Assembly (NCBI GenBank): GCA_002413785.1
Contig: DHXR01000082.1
Coordinates: 191,360 to 255,359 of the forward strand
Length of the DNA: 64,000 nucleotides
Source of the DNA: Mucilaginibacter sp. UBA5151
GTDB taxonomy: Bacteria > Bacteroidota > Bacteroidia > Sphingobacteriales > Sphingobacteriaceae
Direction of reading: 5' to 3'
The position numbers were made by a program, and so were the translations under genes. How positions within the stretch are numbered: position 1 is the stretch's first letter; every line of letters begins with the position of its first letter. The notes under the pieces are model-generated. The model was not told the DNA's origin, did not search any database, and was given only the letters and a program-made list of their open reading frames with translations. Below are positions 47,507 to 56,457 of the stretch, one piece after another.

Positions 47507-47546
47507 TATGATAAAAATCATATAAATGTATGACATTAGTCACAAT
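47507..47546. promoter_or_regulatory. Paired Crp/Fnr-like palindromes upstream of the peroxidase
   Basis: TATGATAAAAATCATA (47507-47522) and TGACATTAGTCA within 47526-47546 are adjacent palindromes 58-97 bp upstream of the peroxidase ATG. The second resembles boxes of the Fnr/HcpR kind (TGAC...GTCA). They may also relate to the boxes at 20311 and 20573. Confidence 0.45.
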
Positions 47547-47579
47547 AAACCCATATTCAAACGATTCGATTAAGAACCA

Positions 47580-48221
47580 AACTGGATATTGAGATTGCAT
47601 ATAATGACGGTCCGCATCAATGTGCGGATGCTGCCGGATTAATTCAGCAAAAACGAGATCACCGTTAAAGATCGGCGTGCCTTCGGGAACATGCAAACGG
47701 CCAAATATGCTCTTACCGGCGCCATTCGGACCGGATATGATAATAAACTGAGGTTTCTTATCTGCTATCGCCTGTAATTCTTCCTGGTTGAGGAATATCC
47801 GGTCAACCTGTTTTACTTTTGTTTTGTAATTGACAAAAGGGTCTTTGTTTAACCATCCGCTGGCTAAACAGATACGGATGATCTTTTTAAAGTTCCTGAT
47901 GTATTTGACGGCGGAATTATTAGCACACTTACGTTCCGAACGCAGGTAAAATTCATAACTGGTAATAAAATCATGGTCGATCTTTTGGATGTCAATATCA
48001 GCAACCTTATATTTCCATTAAATTGTCAAGGTAGGCATTAAATGATTTGATTTCTTCCTTTGTGCCTTTGAACCGCCCTGCGGTACTATTCCAATGAGCG
48101 GGTTCGCCCTCGCGCCCGGAAGTAGTTTCGGCACGTTTACCGTTAACCGTAATACGCAAATAAATAGGCACAGGGCCGTTTTTGATGATTTTTGGGCTTT
48201 GAAACAAAAGTAAGCTTGCAA
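47580..48221 (-). pseudogene. Integrase remnant fused to a zeta-toxin-like P-loop fragment
   Basis: Three pieces lie end to end. At 48018-48207 is the arm-binding domain of a Bacteroidota tyrosine recombinase (PVPIYLRITVNGKRAETTSG). From 48017 down to about 47766, in another phase, is its core-binding domain (WKYKVADIDIQKIDHDF, KCANNSAVKYIRNFKKIIR), the roughly 60 intervening residues having been deleted. After EELQAIADK the frame runs, without a stop, into KPQFIIISGPNGAGKSIFGR and NGDLVFAELIRQ, the start of a zeta-toxin-like kinase. No catalytic recombinase domain (R-H-R-Y) remains. It lies about 220 bp beyond the 3' end of tRNA-Ser, the usual integration site. Confidence 0.75.
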
Positions 48222-48380
48222 TTAATTTCTCACAAGATGTTCAACTGTTTAATACATTGATAATCAAAGTGATACGTAAAAACTGGTGAGTAAGTATTTC
48301 TAAAAAAGCCTACTTTTTGTCCATTACACCCACTTTTTATATGCGAAATGGTGGATAAAACCTGCATTTGATGCCAAAAT

Positions 48381-48413
48381 AAAAGCCTGCAATCTTTTGA
48401 TTTGCAGGCTTTT
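48381..48413 (-). terminator. Terminator downstream of tRNA-Ser
   Basis: AAAAGCCTGCAA pairs with TTGCAGGCTTTT around an 8-nt loop, with T-rich sequence on both sides. It lies 26 bp beyond the tRNA 3' end. Confidence 0.75.
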
Positions 48414-48438
48414 ATCTGTTTTTAATATTGAATTCAGC

Positions 48439-48524
48439 GGAGAGCTAGGGATTCGAACCCCAGGAACCTTTAACAGTTCAACAGTTTTCAAGACTGCCGC
48501 AATCGACCACTCTGCCAGCTCTCC
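48439..48524 (-). tRNA. tRNA-Ser (anticodon UGA)
   Basis: The 86-nt gene on the minus strand starts GGAGAGCTGGCAGAGTGG and ends CCCTAGCTCTCC; the 7-bp acceptor stem pairs fully. The anticodon loop CTTGAAA gives UGA, and there is the long variable arm of class II tRNAs. The T-loop GGTTCGAATCC is standard. The CCA end is not encoded. Recombinase remnants lie just downstream. Confidence 0.95.
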
Positions 48525-48705
48525 GGGCGCAAAAGTACAAAACCAGCCCGAATTGCCAAACTTGATGTTGAGTTTTTTGAAATAAATGATTAAATTATTG
48601 ATTACGTGGTTGTTGTATTTGTTAAAAGTATAGTAATGCTTGTATATGTAGTGAAATCGGACCGTTGAAGACTGGTCATCACAATAATTTTAGCACGAAA
48701 AACTC

Positions 48706-50016
48706 CTAAAAAAGCCCCAGGAATTTTTTCTTCTTTTTCCGGTGCTTTTTCTTTTTACCGTTTAAAGGGCTTGGCTGATTTTTTGCAGGCTTAATAACAC
48801 TATCATTAACGGGGGGAATTTGTTTTGAAGATTTTGTTATACTTTTTAAATCAACCGGGCCCGTTTTTGAAATACTGTCTTTAACCGGTAAAGAAACACG
48901 GCTTTTTTTTGATAAAACGGTGTACCCTCCATACGTAACAGCAGCGATAAGCAACAGGATTAACCCTATGAATAGCGATTTCGGAATAATCACCGATGCT
49001 TTTTTAGTTATCAGGGTTTTTTGCTGATATTGTAATAAATGGGCTTGTAATTTCTCGTTTTCTGTTTTTAAAACGGTTATTATATTATCTTCCTGTTCCT
49101 GCCGGCTTGCAATGATGCTATTAATTAAAATAGCCTCCTGTAGCTCAATGCCATTACTGTAACGTTTATCGGGAGACTTTTCAAGGCAAATTGATATCAT
49201 ATTCAGCAGCCATACAGGTATTTGCATCTCTTTATCCTGCTGGTTTTTTGACCAGTTTTCGGGTAAATGCTTTCTGCGCAAGGCCAAAAGATCAGGTACT
49301 TTTGAATCCATGTGGGAGATCATGACTGCATTCCTCGCTGTTTCTCCATTATCTTTTAACGGGAAGGGTACCTGGCCTGCCAGCAATTCATACAATACCA
49401 CACCATAGCTGTAAATGTCTGTCTGAAATAGCATGCTGCCTTCATTTTGTTCGGGGGCCATAAATTCTACAGCTCCGGCATGACGCAAGCTGCTCCGCCG
49501 TTGTTCATCAGACATCACCGACAAACCAAAATCCAGCAACACATAATTTCCAGAGTGGATATTGAGTTTAACGTTATTGCTTTTAATATCCCCATGTTTT
49601 ACGCCAACATTATGGCAATGCGATATTGCCCCAGCCAGTTGATCGGCAAGTTTTATTGCTTCTTTTACAGTAAATATTGGGTTATGTGGCGGTTTTAGCA
49701 GTTCTCCAAGGTCGGGGCCCTCTATAAACTCCATTTCAATGAATGGTAATGATCCGCTTTCGGTTATCCCTGAATTAAGGATCTTAACTACATTCGGATT
49801 TGGTACTTCATTTACCTTCTTTAGCTTTTCTACTTCGTTCTGAAAATTACGATAGTTATCATCATCTGCGTTTTCGGCATAAATAGGCGTAGGCAATATT
49901 TTTACGGCACTTATAATAGGTCCCATTCTTCGGCCTTTATACACAGAACCTTGCCCGCCTGTGCGCAAAGCGCCCATATTTTCCAGTCCATCCGCTATGG
50001 TAAAAACTCTACCCAT
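48706..50016 (-). CDS. Membrane Ser/Thr protein kinase (kinase 1 of the envelope operon)
   Basis: This 436-residue protein has a Hanks-type kinase domain (residues about 15-300): glycine loop GGQGSVYKG, ATP-binding K39 in SAVKIL, catalytic loop HGDIKSNN (D143, K145, N148) with Gly replacing the Arg of HRD, and DFG at D162. All catalytic residues are present. A membrane helix follows (about 345-365), then a short, Lys-rich exterior tail ending KKKKHRKKKKKFLGLF; no PASTA repeats. It is the last gene of the operon and its ATG overlaps the FHA gene by 8 bp. It is a close paralogue of the kinase at 57429-58748. Confidence 0.94.
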   Translation of the reverse strand: MGRVFTIADGLENMGALRTGGQGSVYKGRRMGPIISAVKILPTPIYAENADDDNYRNFQNEVEKLKKVNEVPNPNVVKILNSGITESGSLPFIEMEFIEGPDLGELLKPPHNPIFTVKEAIKLADQLAGAISHCHNVGVKHGDIKSNNVKLNIHSGNYVLLDFGLSVMSDEQRRSSLRHAGAVEFMAPEQNEGSMLFQTDIYSYGVVLYELLAGQVPFPLKDNGETARNAVMISHMDSKVPDLLALRRKHLPENWSKNQQDKEMQIPVWLLNMISICLEKSPDKRYSNGIELQEAILINSIIASRQEQEDNIITVLKTENEKLQAHLLQYQQKTLITKKASVIIPKSLFIGLILLLIAAVTYGGYTVLSKKSRVSLPVKDSISKTGPVDLKSITKSSKQIPPVNDSVIKPAKNQPSPLNGKKKKHRKKKKKFLGLF

Positions 50017-50806
50017 CTTTGTTTTCGTCTGAAATATAACTAAATTCTAAAACGGCCGACTCGCCTAAAATAACCTGATCCCCCTCAACCAAGCTATGAC
50101 CAATATGTATCGAATTCAGTTTAATTAAATTTTGATTCAATGCCGACCTGATCTTAATCTTGTTTCGCGGCGGTATGCCCCCTTCATCTGCAAAAAGCAT
50201 AAAACAGCCATTTTCGTTGTTCCATTCAATATGCGCATGCTGACGGCTGATAAACTTATTGCTTTCGTTGCTGCTGTCTGCTTTGAATGCGATATGGTTC
50301 AGTCTGAAAAATCCATCCTTTACCTGTGCTTTCTTTTCCCGTCCAATATTAATTATCCTTTCAGCAGAAGTTATCATATATTCATGTTTCTCTGCTTCGC
50401 CATTCAATATCCTGATGTATCCCGACCCTGATTTTGGTATGGAATGATCTTTTGTTCTTATAAAGATAGCAACATTACACGAACCAACCTTAATTGCTTC
50501 CTGCGGATATTCATCCCCGAAACTGATTTCTAATTCCCAATTTTCCGGAAGGTCAACCGCATAATCATCAGCGATTTTTTGTATTTCCTGTTTAAACCTG
50601 TCTTTTTCGTCCACGTAAACGGCAGCTTCATAAATATGTTTTTCGCCCGGATTGCTGCATATAAAAATATTTATGCCCTTTATATTACGGCCTTCCCCAC
50701 CTTCCGCTTTTTGTAATTCTTCTTTTATGAAACGCACCAATGCATCGCGTATCACTTTTACATCTACAGGGCCTTTATTTTCATTTTTTTTAAATAGATT
50801 AAACAT
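50009..50806 (-). CDS. FHA domain protein with DUF3662-like N-terminus
   Basis: In this 265-residue cytoplasmic protein, residues about 1-130 form a helical/beta domain resembling in layout the N-terminal domain of actinobacterial FhaA. Residues about 160-260 are a forkhead-associated domain with the phosphothreonine-binding signature IGREKK and ISRQHAHIEW. It should dock phosphorylated threonines made by the operon kinases. It lies 23 bp after the SEDS-PBP gene and overlaps kinase 1 by 8 bp. The FhaA comparison is by layout, not by close sequence. Confidence 0.9.
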   Translation of the reverse strand: MFNLFKKNENKGPVDVKVIRDALVRFIKEELQKAEGGEGRNIKGINIFICSNPGEKHIYEAAVYVDEKDRFKQEIQKIADDYAVDLPENWELEISFGDEYPQEAIKVGSCNVAIFIRTKDHSIPKSGSGYIRILNGEAEKHEYMITSAERIINIGREKKAQVKDGFFRLNHIAFKADSSNESNKFISRQHAHIEWNNENGCFMLFADEGGIPPRNKIKIRSALNQNLIKLNSIHIGHSLVEGDQVILGESAVLEFSYISDENKDG

Positions 50807-50829
50807 AAGACTTTAATTATTTGAAAAGT

Positions 50830-53800
50830 TTATTGGTTTTCCATTTCGCTGGTATCACCGGGCATTGATACAATATTTTTTATGTAACCCTTTTTTAACA
50901 AGACCGGTATTACATGCTGTCCGGCCAGTCTTACTGCGTCCGATGATCCTTTGGTAGCTTCAATTCGAATGCAAACCACAATGTTTCCCTTTCGTTTTAC
51001 CATAGGGGCAAAAAATACATACCAACCATCATTTATATCCTGTCCTTTCCATATCCTTTCGGGCGTACCGGTTTTACCGGCCACACTTAAACCTAATACC
51101 GGGACCTTTGGCGCGCTTTGTTCAATCATATACTTAGTTATCAAAGCAGCATACCGCGGATCGTTTGCCAGCGTTATACCATCTTTAACACCCGTTACGG
51201 AGTCACTTATTTTTAATACGAAGCGGTTTGCAACCAATAGGCCATTATTGGCTACGCCTGATACCATCCTTGCCACGGCAGCTGGCGTGGCTATTAACTC
51301 ACCCTGGCCCCATGCCATCCCCGAAATACCTTTAGCCCGTGTACGGCGGATATTGTTTGGATCGTATCGCGGCCTTGTATTAAACTCTGTCTTGCGCCAT
51401 AACCCACGCCATTTTTCATCCTGGGCAGCATTTTCAAGTGGTTTATTATAAAAGTAGCCGCCTACGCCATGCAAAAACATACCAGTTTTCAAATACAAAT
51501 CAGCCATGTTTTCTTCAAGGTGTTCTTCGTTAGCCAATTTTATAAAGTAAACGTTGTTTGACTTTGCAACAGCACGTTCAAGGGTTATAATCCCGGTCTC
51601 GTCAGGTTCAATGCCCTTGGTGCGAATGCGCTCTTCTTCACTCACTGTAAATTTTACGTTAGCGGCATTCATCCCAAGTTTATTAAAGGCAGCCATGGTG
51701 GTTAACACTTTCGCGGTTGAACCCGGTTGCGTGGCATAAGTGAAACCCAGATCAGTGGTAGTTATCCATTGAGATAATTTATTTTGATCGGGTACCGGCA
51801 TAGTAAGCTGGTCCCAGTTATGAATTGGCGGCAACGGATAAACAGCAGATGCCAGTATATCGCCGGTTGAAGCCAGCATGACTACAACTGATACCCGTTT
51901 ATAATTTAACGAAGTATCAGTCGCAATTGATTTTTGAATACTTGTTTGCAAATCAGCATCCAATGTAAGCTGCACATCGCGGTTTCTTTTTTTGAAAGCT
52001 GCTACCTCTGTACTGTTTATCCCGGCAATAAGCAAAGGCGTCAGGGCGCTGTAATTTTTTTTGCTCACTGTCATTTCTTTTACGCCCCTTGGCAAAAAAC
52101 GGTCTTCGCGAAAAAAGCTCGCGTTCGCGTTATAATTTGATACGGGCATTTTAAAACCACGCAACTCGGCGGCAAGCTCATACTCTGCAAAATAGCCGTT
52201 TGTACTGCCATTAAAAATCCCGGTATTGGCATCGCCGACCCAGAAAAACATTTGCTCTTCAAAAGGATAATACCGGGTTAAACGTTTATGCATTGCGGAA
52301 TCAAGATCGTAATTTCCGGCGCCCGCGGCATTTAATAAATTTCGCTGTTTCTTAATCAGCCCGGGATCGCTGGTTGCAAGGATGCGTCCTTCGCGGTCAT
52401 AAAGTGTACCGGCTTGCAATTTGTTCATCAAAATTGCTATACGGGGGTTATAACTAAACATCCTGGCGCCGCTTTTATCAGCAACTAAAGCAGGTTTAAC
52501 TATCCATTCCTGGTTATCAAAAAAATACCGTGATACATTTATGGTTAATAATAATATGCCGATACAAGCCGCAACTAATGCCGGGACAAGGTTGCGGTCC
52601 TGTTGTTTGGTGATGTAAGCCATTTGTAAAGGTGTACCCCTTACCATTGAAGCGGATAGCAGAAATCCCACGGCCAAAAAATTGGCAACCAGGGATGAGC
52701 CCCCATAACTTTGAAAGGGTAAAGCCACCCCGGATAGGGGTAGGGCGCCCGTTGAACCGCCCGCTATCAATAAAAACTGTATAAAGGTACAGATACCGAT
52801 GCCCGCGCATAAATAAAACAGAAACGGTGTGCCGGTTTGCCGCCCTATGATGATTGAACGGTGGAGGTATAGTAAAAACAATAAAAATATACAAACTATA
52901 CCAGCCCATCCAAATTCTTCGCCCATTGAAGGCAGTATCATATCGGTATGTGCTTCGGGGATAGTTTTGGCAAATCCTTCGCCAACTCCCTGCCCGGCTA
53001 TGCCGCCGCCTGACATTGCCCAAAGCCCGTTTGCCACCTGGTCGCCGCCATATACCTCATTGTTCCAGGCATCCTGCCATATTGCCTTACGCTCCACTAA
53101 ACGCTGTACCGGACCGGGGATAAGCTTATCCAGGTGGGGTATTTTATCGATAGTTAAAAATCCGGCTATGATAACCAAAGCCATTATGGCCGATTCGCTT
53201 AGTTGTTTACGTTTAAATAAAATAACAAGCACTAACATAGCCGCGGTAAGTATGCCCGATAACCATATATTTTTAAATATCCAGGTAACAATTACATAAA
53301 ATACTACCGAAAGCGCCATGAACATAAAATCACCCCGCGAAAAAGAAAAGAGGATGATAAACGTAAAGCAAATGATCATGGCCGGACCCATATCGCCAAG
53401 GATAAGGAACAAAAAAAGAGTTATGCCGATGGCGATCAAAGCAAATGAAAAAAACGACCACCTTTTCTTCCAGCTGGCATATTCGCTGATGAATTTTTCA
53501 TTCACCGCAAAAAAACCTGCCAGAAACATAATGACCAAATATTTAACGATCTCGCTCGGCTGAAAGCCGAACAGGTTAACTTTTACGCCGCTGCCTTCAG
53601 GGCCTGAACCCAGCCGGATGGTAAACACAAGCAATGCCATAGCCGCAACAATCCAGGGCCAGCCATTGGCAGCCTTGCGGTTGTTTTTTAAAATAAACAT
53701 CCGGTATAAGCCGGAATCGGCGGTAAAACGGCGCAGGTTAAAGAACAATAACATGATCATCCCAATAAAGCCGATTCCCAGATATTCAAGTGTATCCTTT

Positions 53801-54921
53801 GCTAAAAAGCGATCACGTAATGGATCCTGTAAACTTATCAGTGTTATAAATGACAGGCCGGTAAGGATCATTATCAAAGGCAAAATAAGCTGATCCGCTA
53901 AAGGGAATTTCGCGCTCAGCAGCAGGTGTGTGATCGCAAAATATGAAAAAAAGCCAATCACAATTATCCAAAACCATAAATTAAACTCCGACGGTGTACG
54001 GATAATAAATGCTTTTTCTTTTTTCAGGATGCTGTAATCCCTGGTTGATAAAAGCCGGATGGTATGGGGGGCCTGGTAAAAGTTAAAGGCCTCATCTTTA
54101 TCTAAATTATCTGTACCCAACGATTTGCCAAACTGGAAACCAGGCCGCAAGGGCAAAACCTCAAAAGCCCTGTCTGCCGGAAGGTTTTTAAATGTATAGG
54201 TACCATGGTCATCAGTTCGTACAAAAGCTATTAATGATTGTAAATGTTTTCGGCTCTTTGTATCCAAAACATAAACTTTTTTATACGCCGGGCTTTGTTG
54301 TGTTTTAGTTTTAACAATATCAGCTTCATTATCATTATAAATACTGTCTTGCGGCATTATCATCCGAATCTTTATTAAAACTCCAGCCACAGAACCACCT
54401 TTATTCAGCACTTTGCCTGAAATATTATTGCCGGTAAAACCGAGGTCAATGGCTGCAACTAAAACGGGCGGATTACTTTTTTCCTGCACAAACCTGAGCG
54501 AATCATCACCGGTATAGCCTAATAATGACCGTGATACTAATACCCTTTCTTTAAAAGACCGGCCGCCGTTGGTAAATGCGTCATCGGCCACAACATTGTA
54601 CCGCAGTTTATTTATTTCACCAATATTGTCGAATCTGTAACCTTCTTTAACCTTAGCTGCAATGGTACTTTCAATAAGATCAATGTCCTTTTGATCTTCA
54701 AAATAATAGCCTTTTTTTAATAATGCGCTTACATTTTTCGCAACATTGCCTGTATTCAAGTTTATCATGGTGCCGTCATGCAGGCGTTGGCCAACATCGG
54801 TAAAATTTCTTTGTTCTATAAAAAACAGCTGAATGAAGAGCAACAGCAATGCGATACCAATCAGCAACAAAAAGAAACGCTCTTTTTTTCGTGATTGGAT
54901 AGTAGGGTCTGCCTGTTCCAT
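50830..54921 (-). CDS. SEDS glycosyltransferase-PBP transpeptidase fusion (FtsW/RodA + class B PBP)
   Basis: This 1363-residue protein has an anchor helix (16-36), a periplasmic domain with an Ig/carboxypeptidase-regulatory-like module (about 40-310), then the SEDS domain (about 320-780) with ten or so helices. The SEDS signature PEAHTDM holds the Asp (D660) equivalent to the essential E. coli FtsW D297, and LPFQSYGGSSL follows. A PBP domain (about 800-1350) carries the full transpeptidase triad: STAK at S1068, SNN at S1121 and KTG at K1283. Polymerisation and cross-linking of peptidoglycan are thus joined in one chain; normally FtsW/RodA and the PBP are separate proteins. It lies 3 bp after the phosphatase gene. 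Confidence 0.93.
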   Translation of the reverse strand: MEQADPTIQSRKKERFFLLLIGIALLLLFIQLFFIEQRNFTDVGQRLHDGTMINLNTGNVAKNVSALLKKGYYFEDQKDIDLIESTIAAKVKEGYRFDNIGEINKLRYNVVADDAFTNGGRSFKERVLVSRSLLGYTGDDSLRFVQEKSNPPVLVAAIDLGFTGNNISGKVLNKGGSVAGVLIKIRMIMPQDSIYNDNEADIVKTKTQQSPAYKKVYVLDTKSRKHLQSLIAFVRTDDHGTYTFKNLPADRAFEVLPLRPGFQFGKSLGTDNLDKDEAFNFYQAPHTIRLLSTRDYSILKKEKAFIIRTPSEFNLWFWIIVIGFFSYFAITHLLLSAKFPLADQLILPLIMILTGLSFITLISLQDPLRDRFLAKDTLEYLGIGFIGMIMLLFFNLRRFTADSGLYRMFILKNNRKAANGWPWIVAAMALLVFTIRLGSGPEGSGVKVNLFGFQPSEIVKYLVIMFLAGFFAVNEKFISEYASWKKRWSFFSFALIAIGITLFLFLILGDMGPAMIICFTFIILFSFSRGDFMFMALSVVFYVIVTWIFKNIWLSGILTAAMLVLVILFKRKQLSESAIMALVIIAGFLTIDKIPHLDKLIPGPVQRLVERKAIWQDAWNNEVYGGDQVANGLWAMSGGGIAGQGVGEGFAKTIPEAHTDMILPSMGEEFGWAGIVCIFLLFLLYLHRSIIIGRQTGTPFLFYLCAGIGICTFIQFLLIAGGSTGALPLSGVALPFQSYGGSSLVANFLAVGFLLSASMVRGTPLQMAYITKQQDRNLVPALVAACIGILLLTINVSRYFFDNQEWIVKPALVADKSGARMFSYNPRIAILMNKLQAGTLYDREGRILATSDPGLIKKQRNLLNAAGAGNYDLDSAMHKRLTRYYPFEEQMFFWVGDANTGIFNGSTNGYFAEYELAAELRGFKMPVSNYNANASFFREDRFLPRGVKEMTVSKKNYSALTPLLIAGINSTEVAAFKKRNRDVQLTLDADLQTSIQKSIATDTSLNYKRVSVVVMLASTGDILASAVYPLPPIHNWDQLTMPVPDQNKLSQWITTTDLGFTYATQPGSTAKVLTTMAAFNKLGMNAANVKFTVSEEERIRTKGIEPDETGIITLERAVAKSNNVYFIKLANEEHLEENMADLYLKTGMFLHGVGGYFYNKPLENAAQDEKWRGLWRKTEFNTRPRYDPNNIRRTRAKGISGMAWGQGELIATPAAVARMVSGVANNGLLVANRFVLKISDSVTGVKDGITLANDPRYAALITKYMIEQSAPKVPVLGLSVAGKTGTPERIWKGQDINDGWYVFFAPMVKRKGNIVVCIRIEATKGSSDAVRLAGQHVIPVLLKKGYIKNIVSMPGDTSEMENQ

Positions 54922-54924
54922 TGT

Positions 54925-56361
54925 TTATTTATTCTTGACTGGGATTGAGTCTGCCTTAAAAGCAATGCCCGGTAGTTTTCCGTTTATGTATTTTTTGTCT
55001 GCAACAATGAACGAATTTTGCATAGGGATTTGACAATTAATAAACCTTGTATTTTTTAATGTCAAAGCATTGTTATATGAAGTTATGCCTATCGGGAAAT
55101 TAACGAAAGACAAGCTATCCAATACAATATTTTTACATTTTGACGAAAGCCTGAATGCTTCGCCTTTGTATCCCGAATCACATTGAAGCACGATTTTTCC
55201 TTTAGCTTTTATTAATAAACTATCCTTAGTTAACAGGATAGCTTCACTGATCAAAATTGGAGCGGTATAGGTGGTGTCTGAAAGAATCAATATATGCCCT
55301 TTTAACCGGTTGATGGCTTGCTGTAGTTTTATTTCCTGTTTATTTTTCACTTTTTTAACAGGTACAACAACTTTTATTGTTTTGGCTGCCGCGTTGGTTT
55401 GATTTTGGTTTTGTAAATATTGCCAGATTGAAGCCGCAAGAAAAATAAGCGTTAACAATGATAAAACGGCAATAAGCGTTTTGTTGCTTCTAACCACTAC
55501 TGCTGGTTGCGCTTTTACCGGGGCTTGTTCATGAAATTCGGATGTAGCGGTTATGGTATCGCTATTTTTTTTTGGATTTACCGCGGGCCTTGTTGTGTCA
55601 AATTGAAGTTGGGCTTTATTATTTTGAACCAGTACAACGGTTATATTATCCTTGCCGCCATTTCTGTTTGCCGCCTCAACCAATTTATTGCCTTTTTCTT
55701 TTAAGGCTCCATCTGTAGTAATAATTGTCCTTATTTTGGCGCTGTCCAGCATATCAGTTAAGCCATCGCTGCACAGTAACAGCATATCCCCGGGAAGAAA
55801 AGGGGATTGCCCGGTTTCAATATAATTATCGTCCTTCCCAAGCTGCACATCTAAGCCCAATGCTTTATTGATCTCGTTGCGTTTAGGGTGGTTCATTGCT
55901 TCCGTTTCAGACAACCTGCCCGAATCCTCCAAAAATCCAACAAAAGATTGATCATGTGAGATTTTAACCAGGGAATTGTCCCTTACCAGGTAAAGCCTTG
56001 TATCGCCTACATGCGCAAAATAAAACTGGTTCCTTTCTATGTCAACAATAGCCAATGTAGAAACACAGGCCATGTTATCATGTTCTTTGGATCTTTGTTT
56101 TTCCTGTATTATTTTTTCATTTGCCAGTTTAAAACAATCAATGATCATCGGGATAATTTCACCCGAAGGCTTATCAAGGCGGCGCAGAATGGCTTCACGC
56201 GCCAGGGCAGCGGCAATTTCACCGCCAGAATATCCGCCAACGCCATCAATTACACACGCTATTATAAACCTATTATTCGCGGTGAGTTCTGCAATAAAAG
56301 TATCTTCATTGTTTTGCCGGTGTTTGCCGGTATCTGTTATTCCGAAAAATTGATCAGTCAT
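54925..56361 (-). CDS. PP2C-type Ser/Thr phosphatase with membrane helix and beta-helix-like exterior domain
   Basis: Residues 1-245 of this 478-residue protein are a complete PPM/PP2C phosphatase domain: RQNNEDTF (D20), CVIDGVGGYSGGE (D39), HVGDTRLYLVRD, LLLCSDGLTDML and GGKDNITVVLV. A membrane helix is at about 295-318. The exterior part (about 330-478) has short beta-strand repeats like a right-handed beta-helix, unlike the exterior of actinobacterial PstP. It should reverse the phosphorylation set by the two kinases. It overlaps the small membrane peptide gene by 8 bp and ends 3 bp before the SEDS-PBP gene. Confidence 0.93.
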   Translation of the reverse strand: MTDQFFGITDTGKHRQNNEDTFIAELTANNRFIIACVIDGVGGYSGGEIAAALAREAILRRLDKPSGEIIPMIIDCFKLANEKIIQEKQRSKEHDNMACVSTLAIVDIERNQFYFAHVGDTRLYLVRDNSLVKISHDQSFVGFLEDSGRLSETEAMNHPKRNEINKALGLDVQLGKDDNYIETGQSPFLPGDMLLLCSDGLTDMLDSAKIRTIITTDGALKEKGNKLVEAANRNGGKDNITVVLVQNNKAQLQFDTTRPAVNPKKNSDTITATSEFHEQAPVKAQPAVVVRSNKTLIAVLSLLTLIFLAASIWQYLQNQNQTNAAAKTIKVVVPVKKVKNKQEIKLQQAINRLKGHILILSDTTYTAPILISEAILLTKDSLLIKAKGKIVLQCDSGYKGEAFRLSSKCKNIVLDSLSFVNFPIGITSYNNALTLKNTRFINCQIPMQNSFIVADKKYINGKLPGIAFKADSIPVKNK

Positions 56362-56452
56362 TCGGTTTACTTGAGTTTTTTATATCAATAAAATGAGCGG
56401 ACATTAAAAAAATACCAATACCTAAAATCCCTAATGATAAAATTTGTGACAT
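56354..56452 (-). CDS. 32-residue single-helix membrane peptide
   Basis: This frame of 32 codons starts at ATG 56452, 6 nt after the stop of the FHA-like gene, and ends in a TGA that overlaps the phosphatase ATG by 8 nt. Residues 1-24 are one hydrophobic helix (MSQILSLGILGIGIFLMSAH) followed by a polar tail. Its tight fit between two operon genes supports translation. It might tether or regulate a partner, or serve to couple translation of the phosphatase. Confidence 0.5.
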   Translation of the reverse strand: MSQILSLGILGIGIFLMSAHFIDIKNSSKPND

Positions 56453-56457
56453 ATCAG

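Noticed and set aside
47358..47580. C-terminal part of the 112-codon frame after the toxin fragment
   Set aside because: Beyond about 47580 the sequence loses resemblance to zeta toxins and overlaps the peroxidase promoter and start.
52517..53023. 168-codon frame on the minus strand in another phase
   Set aside because: Lies inside the SEDS domain, whose conserved motifs are in the main frame.
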